Under the pieces are notes generated by a model. That model ran no database searches and was not told where the DNA came from. It saw only the letters and a list, made by a program, of their open reading frames with translations. Shown here one piece after another: positions 7,171 through 14,309 of a DNA stretch of 64,000 nucleotides (positions are counted from its first letter, which is position 1; the number at the start of each line of letters is the position of its first letter). Position numbers and translations under genes: made by a program. The DNA is from Rhodococcus sp. (in: high G+C Gram-positive bacteria) (lineage in GTDB: Bacteria; Actinomycetota; Actinomycetes; Mycobacteriales; Mycobacteriaceae), in contig NZ_JAHFVG010000001.1 of NCBI RefSeq assembly GCF_023264675.1, positions 124,001 through 188,000 of the forward strand, given 5' to 3'.

Positions 7171-7781
7171 GCGTATGCTGCTTCCGCTTCGATGTCTTCT
7201 ACGTCGGCGTCGATCATCTTCGTTTCGTGCTGAAAGAAGATGGGGCTCTTGGCCTTCAGGATGGTGGGGGTGAGCCCTTCCTTGCGGATGCAGATGCCCT
7301 CGTCGACTGTGTTGGGGTCGCTGAGCGCGATGGCCTGGCGGTAGCCGAGGTCGACCCGGTAGTCCACGTCGAGGTAGTAGTCGACGCTGAGGTCCCCTGC
7401 CTTGCCGCGCCACAGCTCGGGGGTGGTGGAGAGGCCGTGGTTGCGGCAAAACTCGACGGTCTGGTCCCAGGTGAGGTCGGTCTGGACGCCCTGCGGGTTG
7501 ACTTGACTCACCCTATAGACGTACAGCTCGGCCTGGCCCACGGGGAGGTCGTAGGTGTACCCCTTCTGGATGGGTCGTCCGTCTGGAAGCCAGCCGATGA
7601 GTTCACCGAAGACGATGAAGCCATCAGGCAGGAGGCCGTCGAGGCGCTTGCCGTACTCACTCCACAGGTCAGTGCCGTAGTAGTGCGCCTGGTTAGGGTT
7701 GTTGGCGTCCTTGATGACCTTGCGGCTGCCGTAGACATTGTCGTACTCGTTACGGGCAATTCGAATCTTCGGAAACTTCAC
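7167..7781 (-). CDS. RNA ligase, C-terminal fragment of split gene
   Basis: 204 aa from GTG 7781, whose first bases overlap the endonuclease stop (GTGA) with AAGGAG nine bases upstream, so it can be translated on its own. It carries the ligase motifs missing from the upstream fragment: GFIVFGELIGW (motif III), VDEGICIRKEG (motif IV, preceded by VDYYLD) and LKAK (motif V lysines). The N-terminal fragment with the KxHG motif is at 8247-8933 in the same numerical frame. Together they make a DRB0094-type RNA ligase. Whether the parts are joined by splicing or associate as two subunits cannot be told from sequence. Confidence 0.85.
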   Translation of the reverse strand: MKFPKIRIARNEYDNVYGSRKVIKDANNPNQAHYYGTDLWSEYGKRLDGLLPDGFIVFGELIGWLPDGRPIQKGYTYDLPVGQAELYVYRVSQVNPQGVQTDLTWDQTVEFCRNHGLSTTPELWRGKAGDLSVDYYLDVDYRVDLGYRQAIALSDPNTVDEGICIRKEGLTPTILKAKSPIFFQHETKMIDADVEDIEAEAAYA

Positions 7782-8269
7782 TTTGCCTTGCTCCTTCGTA
7801 GGTCTCTTGCATATTTCGCACAAGCTGCACGGCATTCGGAGCACCGGCAACCCTTGCGATAGGCGCGGCGCGTGCCACATATCACCGGCTTGTTATAAAT
7901 GAGTGGGTTCTCTTCCGCATAGTCCAGGATCTCTTGGATGCGCTTGCTGCGACGTTCACTCATATGCGGAAGAATCGCCTGCATGACGGGAACTACATCG
8001 GCCCTCTTCGACGCCTGGAAGATGTACATCTGCTTCGCATGAGCACGCCGGGGATCTTTGCGGCGCTCTTTGTAGACGTTGCCGATACCTATCGTTCGAT
8101 GAAGTTTGTCGATAGTGTCCTCGTCCGTCATGCCGCACGTAATCTGGATCTGACGAACCTTAGGGCCTGATGTGCGTCCCCCTTCCGCGCCGAGCGTGAA
8201 ACTGCCCTCGCCTTCGAGTAGTCCAGCCACCCAGGCTGTCTCAACCTCATCCAAGCTCGGCCACCCCAA
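7778..8269 (-). CDS. LAGLIDADG homing endonuclease inside the RNA ligase gene
   Basis: 163 aa. The single LAGLIDADG motif is WVAGLLEGEGSF at about residues 13-24, so it should act as a homodimer. The middle has the usual basic strands (TIGIGNVYKERRKDPRR); the C-terminus CGTRRAYRKGCRCSECRAAC is a Cys-rich element likely to bind zinc. TTG 8269 lies within the end of the ligase N-fragment and the stop overlaps the start of the C-fragment. It is out of frame with both, so it is not an intein. The open frame fills almost the whole interruption, leaving no room for a separate intron core. Confidence 0.88.
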   Translation of the reverse strand: MGWPSLDEVETAWVAGLLEGEGSFTLGAEGGRTSGPKVRQIQITCGMTDEDTIDKLHRTIGIGNVYKERRKDPRRAHAKQMYIFQASKRADVVPVMQAILPHMSERRSKRIQEILDYAEENPLIYNKPVICGTRRAYRKGCRCSECRAACAKYARDLRRSKAK

Positions 8270-8933
8270 CCTTAAGAAGCAATCTTTCTAGCCAGTTCAG
8301 CTTGCGGCGAACGATTGTTCGCCCGACCCTCAGGCTCGTTCCGTGTAGCTTCTGCGTGCAGACGACCTGATCGTCCGGCGAGAGCAACTGGTCGGCCACG
8401 CGGCGGTACTGCAACGTGTCGAAATGTTCCGGTAAAAACTTGGCATCGACGCGGTTGAACTTCTTCGTTGTCTTCTTGTTTACGTCGCGAACGGGCGCGC
8501 GTGGCCGTTCGTACTTCCGCAGGATCTCGTGGCCGTTGATGGTGTCGAAGGTGTCGCCGTCTTCGAGCTGCTCGATGGCGATTCCCGTGTACGCGAGGCT
8601 GTCGAGCGGCAGGAACATCGCGTCGGAGCGATGCCCCCCGAGCTTGATTGCCTTGCAGCGACGGTTATCTTCGAGGTAGCCGATTGCTTCGGGGTCCTTG
8701 TTGAACTCCGCGTGACGCATGAGGCTGTTTTCGTAGGCGAACTCCTCGGACATGCGAGACTCGGCGGGGATGAAGACGCCGAGATCGCCTTCCTGCCAGC
8801 CCTTCTGGGCGATGGCCTGGTAGCCGAACAACGGCAGGCCGACGATGCGGTCCCGGCCTTTGAGTGCGACGACAGCCTTCACGGTGGTGATTACTGCGGC
8901 GTAGTTCGGGTTGACGGGCGGTTCGAACTTCAA
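8247..8933 (-). CDS. RNA ligase, N-terminal fragment of split gene
   Basis: 228 aa from TTG 8933, which has GGAG eight bases upstream; an ATG at 8954 lies inside heptad motif C and is less likely. The N-terminal region resembles the OB-type domain of DraRnl-like ligases, and TQKLHGTSLRVG holds the nucleotidyl-lysine motif KxHG. The frame ends soon after RRKLNWLERLLLKVGV with four extra residues (AELG) before TGA, exactly where the endonuclease gene begins. Family members continue here into the EYDNVYGSRK region found in the downstream fragment. Confidence 0.88.
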   Translation of the reverse strand: MKFEPPVNPNYAAVITTVKAVVALKGRDRIVGLPLFGYQAIAQKGWQEGDLGVFIPAESRMSEEFAYENSLMRHAEFNKDPEAIGYLEDNRRCKAIKLGGHRSDAMFLPLDSLAYTGIAIEQLEDGDTFDTINGHEILRKYERPRAPVRDVNKKTTKKFNRVDAKFLPEHFDTLQYRRVADQLLSPDDQVVCTQKLHGTSLRVGRTIVRRKLNWLERLLLKVGVAELG

Positions 8934-8943
8934 CTGAGTTGCT

Positions 8944-8964
8944 CCTTCAAGCATCTTGTGTCAT
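8944..8964 (-). promoter_or_regulatory. Heptad motif, copy C
   Basis: Leftward ATGACAC, AAGATGC, TTGAAGG. It overlaps an in-frame ATG that should therefore not be taken as the ligase start; the TTG at 8933 is 10 bases downstream. Confidence 0.65.
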
Positions 8965-8971
8965 TTTGAGG

Positions 8972-9151
8972 TCAGAGAGAGGTGTTGTAGAACAGGCAGG
9001 CGATGGTCACAAGGACGACGAGCGCCATCGTTGCCGCCCATTTCCTGGCGTCTTCGATATGGCCGGTGCGCTGGAATCGTGCGGCGCTGTAGATGGCCAG
9101 GGAGCCTGTTGCGACCATCAGGATCATCTCGACGGCGATGATGAGGATCAT
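8972..9151 (-). CDS. Small two-span membrane protein, 59 aa
   Basis: ATG 9151 overlaps the RlaP-like stop (ATGA). Helices MILIIAVEMILMVATGSLAI and TMALVVLVTIACLFY flank a charged loop RFQRTGHIEDARK. Function unknown. It lies between the two arms of the RNA-repair set, directly upstream of motif C. Confidence 0.65.
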   Translation of the reverse strand: MILIIAVEMILMVATGSLAIYSAARFQRTGHIEDARKWAATMALVVLVTIACLFYNTSL

Positions 9152-9837
9152 TCGGACCAGTAGCCCCTTCGGATCGTGAGTATGAGCTCGTTGATGCGGT
9201 CTTGCCGGGGCTCTTCCGGCAGCGGTGTGTCGTACAGGTCGAACGCTTCGATGGCGTGTCCGACTTGGTCGGATGCGAGCGCCACTCCCCTATCGCCTCG
9301 CGCGGCGATGTCGATGGCCATCTCTCGCATGCGGTCGGCTACGTCGGGCTCCAGTCGCACGGACAGCTCTCCGGTGCGGTGGAGTTCGATGCCCTGGTGG
9401 AGCAGTCGGAGGATGTGTCGCGCGTGCTTCTCGATGCGCTTCGGGACCTCGTCGTCGCCTCGGTGGGCGAGTTTCTTGAGCTGGTGCGAGGCGTAGCCGA
9501 GGTAGGCGTTGCGGACGTGTCGTCGGGAGAGGAAGTCCTTGCGGATCTCCAATAGCTCTTGGCCGGCCCAGTTGAGGTACTCGTAGCTGTCCAGCCAGAG
9601 GATCTCGGTCGCGGTGGGATTGCATTTCATCCACAGATGCGCGGCTTTGCCGAGTTCGTGGCTGGCGATGTCGGGGTCGGTGCCGACGATCGTTCGGCGC
9701 TTCTCGGGCAGCGGATAGAGGCCCATGAGCATGTTGGATGGTTCGGCATGGACAGCGAGGCGGTCGATGTCACTGTCTGGCGTGGCGAGCCCGTATGCGG
9801 TGGAGCCGACGATCCCTTGCAGGAGTGTGTCGGTCAC
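9148..9837 (-). CDS. RlaP-type nucleotidyltransferase (RNA repair polymerase-beta family)
   Basis: 229 aa from GTG 9837 (overlaps upstream stop, GTGA). The N-terminus GIVGSTAYGL followed by DSDID is the Pol-beta nucleotidyltransferase signature (GS motif plus two catalytic Asp). The remainder is helical with HELGKAAHLWMKCNPTATEILW and a DNA-pol-beta-like helical repeat, as in the DUF/PF10127 RlaP family. These proteins co-occur with RNA ligases and are thought to modify or extend broken RNA ends. Here it is next to a split RNA ligase and a PNKP, which supports that role. Confidence 0.85.
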   Translation of the reverse strand: MTDTLLQGIVGSTAYGLATPDSDIDRLAVHAEPSNMLMGLYPLPEKRRTIVGTDPDIASHELGKAAHLWMKCNPTATEILWLDSYEYLNWAGQELLEIRKDFLSRRHVRNAYLGYASHQLKKLAHRGDDEVPKRIEKHARHILRLLHQGIELHRTGELSVRLEPDVADRMREMAIDIAARGDRGVALASDQVGHAIEAFDLYDTPLPEEPRQDRINELILTIRRGYWSE

Positions 9838-10298
9838 TGGCTGGCCAGTACTTGCGTCGGCCGGTTGGATACGAGGGTGCCATCCTTCGGCGGCTTGGCG
9901 CTGAGGTGCCATCCACGGTGCTGAGCGCACCATCTGATGCTCTTCTCGGGGATGCGGGTGCCGGCGCGCCTACGCCGTGCCTGGGTGGTGATGAGGGCCT
10001 CTTCGGCGTCGTCTTGCTGCGAGTAGAGGACGGCCTGATTGCATTGCTGGACACTCTTACCGTCTGCGTGGAGGACTGCGATTCCGCGCTCGGTGAGGGC
10101 GACGGACTCGATGCCTGCGCCTTCACTGGTGATTGTGGCCATGCCTCGGTTGACGAGCGCTTCGGCGGTGACGCCATTGACTTCGACGCGGAAGTTGCGG
10201 ACGCCGTTCTCGCGCCATGTCAGAAACGCTTTGCCGGGTAGCGCGCTGTAGATGATGCCGAGCGCTTCACGCTGCGGCTTGGACTTGTGCTTGGTCAT
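9834..10298 (-). CDS. Hypothetical protein, 154 aa
   Basis: Starts MTKHKSKPQREALGII. The first 90 residues look like a winged-helix fold (ALVNRGMATITSEG...VALTERGIAVL), suggesting nucleic-acid binding; the C-terminus contains IRWCAQHRGWHL. Not recognised as a known family. It is coupled to the RlaP-like gene by GTGA. Confidence 0.6.
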   Translation of the reverse strand: MTKHKSKPQREALGIIYSALPGKAFLTWRENGVRNFRVEVNGVTAEALVNRGMATITSEGAGIESVALTERGIAVLHADGKSVQQCNQAVLYSQQDDAEEALITTQARRRRAGTRIPEKSIRWCAQHRGWHLSAKPPKDGTLVSNRPTQVLASQ

Positions 10299-10302
10299 TG
10301 CA

Positions 10303-10797
10303 TCATCTTTCGTAGGTAGGTACGAACAGGAATCCCTGGTCGACTCGGCGCTTCGGGAAGACGGCTCTGGCTTTCTTGTTCTTGTTGTTGTGCAGCGACA
10401 GGATCATTCCTACTGAGCCGTCCTGGTTTTCGCGGTAGTTGTCGATGCGAGCCCTGGCGACAAGGGCTCCGGGCTTGACTTGAACGTCGATCACGTCGCC
10501 GACGATCAGTGCATCGAACGGGACTATGCGCGGATCGAAGGCGCTTTCGGCGAGCTTGTCGGCTGGAGCCCTTGTGACCCGTCGCCTGCCTGGCAGTGGA
10601 CTCTTCGTCGATATGTCGTTGGTCAGAGGTTCCAGCCCTTTTTCCGCTCGCCTCCGATTGAGGTGGTGGAGGTTGTGGGCCTTGAGGCAGGGTTCGCAGT
10701 GGTCACTGACTCCCGTGCTTCTCTCTCGGCGCTTGTGCGCGTTGTAGCCCCGATGGGTTCCGTGAACGATTGGCTTGTAATCACCCTTGACGGGCAT
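10303..10797 (-). CDS. Hypothetical protein with Cys/His motif, 164 aa
   Basis: ATG 10797 is preceded by AGGAG at nine-base spacing. N-terminal HGTHRGYNAHKRRERSTG, then CEPCLKAHN, resembles the zinc-binding tail of the LAGLIDADG protein nearby and of various phage HNH proteins, so a small DNA-binding zinc module is likely. The C-terminal half is beta-rich (VIVGDVIDVQVKPGALVARARI), perhaps a small barrel. Function unknown. Confidence 0.6.
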   Translation of the reverse strand: MPVKGDYKPIVHGTHRGYNAHKRRERSTGVSDHCEPCLKAHNLHHLNRRRAEKGLEPLTNDISTKSPLPGRRRVTRAPADKLAESAFDPRIVPFDALIVGDVIDVQVKPGALVARARIDNYRENQDGSVGMILSLHNNKNKKARAVFPKRRVDQGFLFVPTYER

Positions 10798-10799
10798 TT

Positions 10800-11117
10800 T
10801 TACTCTCCTACTTGTTCTTTCGGTTCGCAGCACCCGTCGCAGAAGTGCGTTCCTCGCCCGTGCCAGCCGTTTGCTTCCCAGAAGGGGAACTGGTCAGGGT
10901 CAGGGTGGCTGAATCCGTGCTCGCATCCCCTGATAAGTGTCTTCGAGTCGTTGTCCCAGCCGATCGGCCACCAACGCTGGTCATGCCAGGTGGGGTTGTG
11001 GATGGGGCAGACTTCGTCGAGACACGCGATGGAGTCGTGAATATCGGTCAGTTCGTCGAACAGCCTTGCTTCGTGCGGAAGTTGGATGATGACATCCGAC
11101 TCATTCAGCGTAGTAAT
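10800..11117 (-). CDS. Hypothetical Cys/Trp-rich protein, non-standard start
   Basis: The frame is convincingly coding (ESDVIIQLPHEARLFDEL, CLDEVCPIHN, GRGTHFCDGCCEPKEQ) but no ATG, GTG or TTG stands at its beginning. ATT 11117 lies six bases after GGAGG; a CTG at 11108 is the alternative. About 105 aa. Two Cys/His clusters suggest zinc binding. Its stop is two bases before the ATG-gene pair junction at 10797. Function unknown. Confidence 0.5.
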   Translation of the reverse strand: MTTLNESDVIIQLPHEARLFDELTDIHDSIACLDEVCPIHNPTWHDQRWWPIGWDNDSKTLIRGCEHGFSHPDPDQFPFWEANGWHGRGTHFCDGCCEPKEQVGE

Positions 11118-11466
11118 CGGAGTCCTCCAGCTCGCGCTCCACGATGGTGAGCATGCGTTGACGCTGACGCTCGACCTGGAAGACTGCTGGCTCTGTGCCT
11201 TCGCCCACCTCGACCTTGCGGAGGCGATCGATAGCTCCGTCGAACGTGAATGGGCCTTCGCAGTCACTCGCCGTGCTGAAGCTGTCGTATGCGTAGTTAC
11301 AGGAGCATCCAGAGTCCGAGCCGAAGTAGAAGCTTCCGGTTGCTCGATGGAAGAAGAGGTCCGAGGTGCTCCACTCCCAATTCTCGGCCCAGTCGTAGAT
11401 GTTGACGACAGGCTCCAGGTCATCGAAAGGTATTACGTCACTCTTCATTACGTCTATCCCAGCCAT
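11101..11466 (-). CDS. Hypothetical protein, 121 aa
   Basis: ATG 11466 follows GAGGA; ATG 11448 is possible. The middle is rich in aromatic and Ser residues (NWEWSTSDLFFHRATGSFYFG, DSGCSCNYAYDSF) and reads like a compact beta domain; the C-terminus RLRKVEVGEG...ERQRQRMLTIVEREL is helical. No recognised family. Confidence 0.6.
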   Translation of the reverse strand: MAGIDVMKSDVIPFDDLEPVVNIYDWAENWEWSTSDLFFHRATGSFYFGSDSGCSCNYAYDSFSTASDCEGPFTFDGAIDRLRKVEVGEGTEPAVFQVERQRQRMLTIVERELEDSDYYAE

Positions 11467-11774
11467 GGCTGTACATCCTCTTCGTTGCACTGTATTTGAA
11501 TGCGCCGTTCCCACGGCGTCGGTAGTCCGCTTCGGTTCGCTTTGATAGCGAAGTGGACGTGATCGGTGTGGTCGGAGTCGGCCGGCTCAGGGCGCTTTTG
11601 CGCGAGGAGCAGGTCGAGATCGAGCCTGGACACGACAAAGCCCCGGACGGGTTCGTCGGCCCAGTTCCTCCCCTCCACGAACGGGTAGGGAATGTGTGGG
11701 TACCGGACGACTGTCCAGGGCTGATACTCGGGGTCATGCCCGAAGTACTTCTTGATCGCGTTCCACAAGCTCAT
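11454..11774 (-). CDS. Hypothetical protein, 106 aa
   Basis: ATG 11774 (MSLWNAIKKYFG) is the first gene after heptad motif D, 16 bases away. The sequence has HIPYPFVEGRNWADEPVRGFVVSRLDLD and ends near WERRIQIQCNEEDVQPWL. Not recognised. Confidence 0.6.
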   Translation of the reverse strand: MSLWNAIKKYFGHDPEYQPWTVVRYPHIPYPFVEGRNWADEPVRGFVVSRLDLDLLLAQKRPEPADSDHTDHVHFAIKANRSGLPTPWERRIQIQCNEEDVQPWLG

Positions 11775-11790
11775 GCCTGAAATGTATCAC

Positions 11791-11811
11791 GCTTCAAGTG
11801 TCATATGCCAT
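11791..11811 (-). promoter_or_regulatory. Heptad motif, copy D
   Basis: Leftward ATGGCAT, ATGACAC, TTGAAGC. Sits in the 37-base gap between the zinc-ribbon gene at 11812 and the gene starting at 11774. Confidence 0.7.
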
Positions 11812-12495
11812 TTACTCGCTGATGAGTCTCGCGAGCTGCTCAAAGAGGGCCGATGGCCAGTAGTGATGGCAGGCTGCACATGTCGCACCGTCCGCGTTCA
11901 CGGAGAGGGCTGGCGAGCGGACGCCGTCGCGCTCGACGGCAGACTCGCCGCACTCGGGGCAGGTTGCGGTGACACTGAAGCTGTGCCGATCGTTCAGGTA
12001 TGCCTCGGCCGCGTTGATGTACCCCTTGATGCGGCGGGTGATCTTCCGCAGCTCGGCCACATCTTGGGGCCTCCAGCCGTCCGTGCAGAGACGAACGAGG
12101 CGATCGGGTGTGCTTCTACCCACTGGGTGCCATTCACGCGCTTGGCGGTCCACCTCGGACACCCAGTCGATGCCGTCGAGACGGACCGGGGGGCGTGAGT
12201 GCGCCGACCCACTCCCCCCGATGCCTGTGATGATGCTGCGCGTCGGGTTGGCAATCATCTCGTCGTACAAGCTCGGCCGGACGGCGACCTGGTGATCGCC
12301 GTCTCCGAGATCGATAAGCATGGAGCCTGAGTGGGTCAGGTCATACACCGCGTCCCGGATGTCGTTCAGGGCTTGCGGGAGTTCCTGCTCCTGGCCCCAC
12401 TCGGACTTCCGATGCTGGAATAGGCCGACGCCACCTTGGGCAATCGCCGGAAGGTGCTTTATTCCCATCTCGACGAGTGGGTCAAGCGGTGCCAT
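11812..12495 (-). CDS. Hypothetical protein with C-terminal zinc ribbon
   Basis: 227 aa from ATG 12495, overlapping the upstream stop by 14 bases. The first 160 residues contain a Pro/Arg region SAHSRPPVRLDGIDWVSEVDRQAREW and a helical part; the C-terminus has CPECGESAV and CAACHHYWP, a four-Cys zinc ribbon. It looks like a nucleic-acid-binding or adaptor protein. Conserved hypothetical in character; no function recognised. Confidence 0.65.
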   Translation of the reverse strand: MAPLDPLVEMGIKHLPAIAQGGVGLFQHRKSEWGQEQELPQALNDIRDAVYDLTHSGSMLIDLGDGDHQVAVRPSLYDEMIANPTRSIITGIGGSGSAHSRPPVRLDGIDWVSEVDRQAREWHPVGRSTPDRLVRLCTDGWRPQDVAELRKITRRIKGYINAAEAYLNDRHSFSVTATCPECGESAVERDGVRSPALSVNADGATCAACHHYWPSALFEQLARLISE

Positions 12496-13036
12496 CGGGC
12501 TCCTCGGCCGGCGCGGTCAACTTCTCCAGCTCGGCGATGACCAGGCGGTGCGCTTCGAGCTTCGTCTTTCCGGCCATGGAGATCGAGGTGGGCTCGTGAA
12601 TCGCGGCGAACGTGCCATCGGCCAGCGGGTGCGTCTTGATGTCCGCGAGGTCCAGCTCTGCCGCGACCGCCTCGGCCGGCCAGGTGCCGTCCTCGTTGCG
12701 CTCGTAGAACTTGCCGCCGTCGCCGGACGAGTTCTCGCCCATGCCGGGGGTAGCGACCCAGCGTTTCGTGGCCACGCTCTCGTCGAGCCGGTATCCGAGG
12801 TCCCAGAGGGTGTCGGCGATGCGCTGCCAGCCGCCCGTGATCTCCACGGAGACGGCCGGCATGTTGCCGAATGCCGGCGCGCGCAGACGCTTCAGATTGT
12901 GATAGAACGCCTCGCGCTCAGGCTTCTCGACGACCGGGTCCACAGGATCGGGCGGGAGGTGCTGCGGCTTGCGCTTCGGGATGAACGAGATCTCCTGGAC
13001 CACTTCACCTTCGCGCTGGTAGAACTCTGCGCCCAT
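12482..13036 (-). CDS. Hypothetical phage protein, 184 aa
   Basis: ATG 13036 overlaps the upstream stop as TGATG. Sequence EISFIPKRKPQHLPPDPVDPVV then a basic helix EREAFYHNLKRLRAPAFGN and RIADTLWDLGYRLDE. The C-terminal half holds ISMAGKTKLEAHRLVIAELEKL. No enzyme motif recognised. It may be a structural or replication accessory; nothing in the sequence decides. Confidence 0.6.
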   Translation of the reverse strand: MGAEFYQREGEVVQEISFIPKRKPQHLPPDPVDPVVEKPEREAFYHNLKRLRAPAFGNMPAVSVEITGGWQRIADTLWDLGYRLDESVATKRWVATPGMGENSSGDGGKFYERNEDGTWPAEAVAAELDLADIKTHPLADGTFAAIHEPTSISMAGKTKLEAHRLVIAELEKLTAPAEEPDGTA

Positions 13037-13209
13037 CAGACTGCAGCGTCCCGGATCGAGGCGACATCGACCCACTGGGAGATGGTGGCACCGGACGCGA
13101 AGTCGTAGCGCGAGAGGTGGACCTGGCTGGTCTTGGGCTTCCAGCCGACGACCTCCCATTTGATGCCGCGCTTGTGTAGCCGGACGATCATTCCGGGTGC
13201 GAGTTTCAT
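13036..13209 (-). CDS. Hypothetical protein, 57 aa
   Basis: ATG 13209 (MKLAPGMIVRLHKRGIKW). The strand-rich sequence with EVVGWKPKTSQVHLSR looks like a small SH3-like barrel. It overlaps the upstream gene by four bases and the downstream ATG by one. Function unknown. Confidence 0.6.
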   Translation of the reverse strand: MKLAPGMIVRLHKRGIKWEVVGWKPKTSQVHLSRYDFASGATISQWVDVASIRDAAV

Positions 13210-13433
13210 TCGATAGCCCTTACGGAGTAGTGCTTCGGTGCGCAGCCGCTGGCCGGCGCGACCTGGATTTTCGGCCAGCCGTTGCGCTCGGATGTGACGG
13301 ACCAGTACGGCTGCCCTATGAGATCGGCGATGATCTCGACGATGGCCCTGCGGATTACGACGGCGTCACCCTTTTCGATGACCGTCTTGGCCCCGACAAT
13401 GTTCGTGGAGACCAGTTCGAAGATCACGGACAT
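13206..13433 (-). CDS. Hypothetical protein, 75 aa
   Basis: Starts MSVIFELVSTNIVGAKTVI, with a helical segment RRAIVEIIADLIGQPYW and a basic end HYSVRAIE. No motif recognised. Overlaps both neighbours, consistent with the operon style. Confidence 0.55.
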   Translation of the reverse strand: MSVIFELVSTNIVGAKTVIEKGDAVVIRRAIVEIIADLIGQPYWSVTSERNGWPKIQVAPASGCAPKHYSVRAIE

Positions 13434-13750
13434 GGGCGCAGGCCCTCCATGCCGTCAGCGATGCTCGCGAGCGCTCCTGCGAGGTCGTTGTCACCCTCGT
13501 CGATTGCGACCTCGACAAGCTCACGGATGACCTCGGTCGAGAAGTCGTAGGCGTGCTCCAGGTCCTCGGTGTAGACCGCGAGGTCCCCAGCGTTGTCGAG
13601 CAGCTCGACAGCCTCGGCCACGTACGGGAGGAGCTTGTTGACCTCGTCGATCAGCTCCAAGACGGCAATATCGTCGCCGACGTAGATGCCGGCCTCAATG
13701 ATGCCGTCGACCACGCCGTGATGGCGCTTGAGCAATTCCAGTCGGCTCAT
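13424..13750 (-). CDS. Hypothetical acidic helical protein, 108 aa
   Basis: Starts MSRLELLKRHHGVVDGII and is almost entirely helical and acidic (IAVLELIDEVNKLLPYVAEAVELLDN; VIRELVEVAIDEGDNDLAGALASI). No enzyme motif. Such acidic helical phage proteins are sometimes DNA mimics or inhibitors, but there is no direct evidence here. Confidence 0.55.
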   Translation of the reverse strand: MSRLELLKRHHGVVDGIIEAGIYVGDDIAVLELIDEVNKLLPYVAEAVELLDNAGDLAVYTEDLEHAYDFSTEVIRELVEVAIDEGDNDLAGALASIADGMEGLRPCP

Positions 13751-14052
13751 TTCGCTGGCTCCGGTTCCGGGTCCGTGCCAGGGCAGACCTCTTTGTGGAT
13801 GGTGCGGAGCGCCTCTTCGTCCTCGTCGGACAGGCGCTCCTTAACCTCGATCAGGCGGTCGAGGCAGGTCGAGCAGTCGTAGAAGATCGGTGCGTCGTCG
13901 CCGTCCTGGACCTGGTCGAACTCGACATCGGGCTTCTCTTCGTCGGCGTCGAGGATGCCGTCGGGCTCGTCGGTCCAGTCGGTGTACTCGTCGGAGTAAT
14001 CGACGGTGAAATCGAACAGGACGCGGCCGAGGAGCCGGAAGGTGAACTTCAC
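13747..14052 (-). CDS. Hypothetical acidic protein with CxxC motif, 101 aa
   Basis: GTG 14052 overlaps the upstream stop (GTGA). The protein is strongly acidic (DYSDEYTDWTDEPDGILDADEEKPD) and contains CSTCLDRLIEVKERL. Only one Cys pair plus a late Cys is seen, so metal binding is uncertain. Function unknown. Confidence 0.55.
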   Translation of the reverse strand: MKFTFRLLGRVLFDFTVDYSDEYTDWTDEPDGILDADEEKPDVEFDQVQDGDDAPIFYDCSTCLDRLIEVKERLSDEDEEALRTIHKEVCPGTDPEPEPAK

Positions 14053-14309
14053 TTCTCTGAATCCTTCTTGGTGAAGTCCGCGCCGATCACGGTCGCGAAC
14101 AGTGCGATGACAATGACGGCTGGCCACGCAAGAGCCGCGAATGCCGCACACAGGCCGGCGAGCGCGAGTGCCGGTGGCCCGACAGAGGGCTCATGGTTGT
14201 ACCGGGCCTCAGCCTTCTTGTTCTGCTGCGCGACGTAGTAACGCCAGCCGACACGCGCCGGCAAGAGGACTGCGACAAGCCCAATGACGTAGTAGATGAG
14301 GAAGCCCAT
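14049..14309 (-). CDS. Small membrane protein, 86 aa
   Basis: Hydrophobic segments near residues 3-20 (LIYYVIGLVAVLLPA) and near 47-75 (ALALAGLCAAFAALAW, AVIVIALFATVIGA), with a charged linker between. Likely two or three spans in the host membrane. It overlaps the downstream gene by four bases. Function unknown. Confidence 0.65.
   Translation of the reverse strand: MGFLIYYVIGLVAVLLPARVGWRYYVAQQNKKAEARYNHEPSVGPPALALAGLCAAFAALAWPAVIVIALFATVIGADFTKKDSEK

Noticed and set aside
7779-8267. Group I intron inside the RNA ligase gene
   Set aside because: Frame could be restored by removing 483 or 489 bases and a weak GGUU/GGCC P1 can be drawn, but I see no P7/R-S pair, and the endonuclease frame fills the segment. 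Kept only as an alternative in the findings.
7778-8269. Intein in the RNA ligase
   Set aside because: The endonuclease is out of frame with both ligase parts and lacks splicing motifs (no Cys/Ser at the N-edge, no HN at the C-edge).
8944-8954. ATG at 8954 as the RNA ligase start
   Set aside because: It lies inside heptad motif C and has no ribosome site, while TTG 8933 has GGAG at eight-base spacing.
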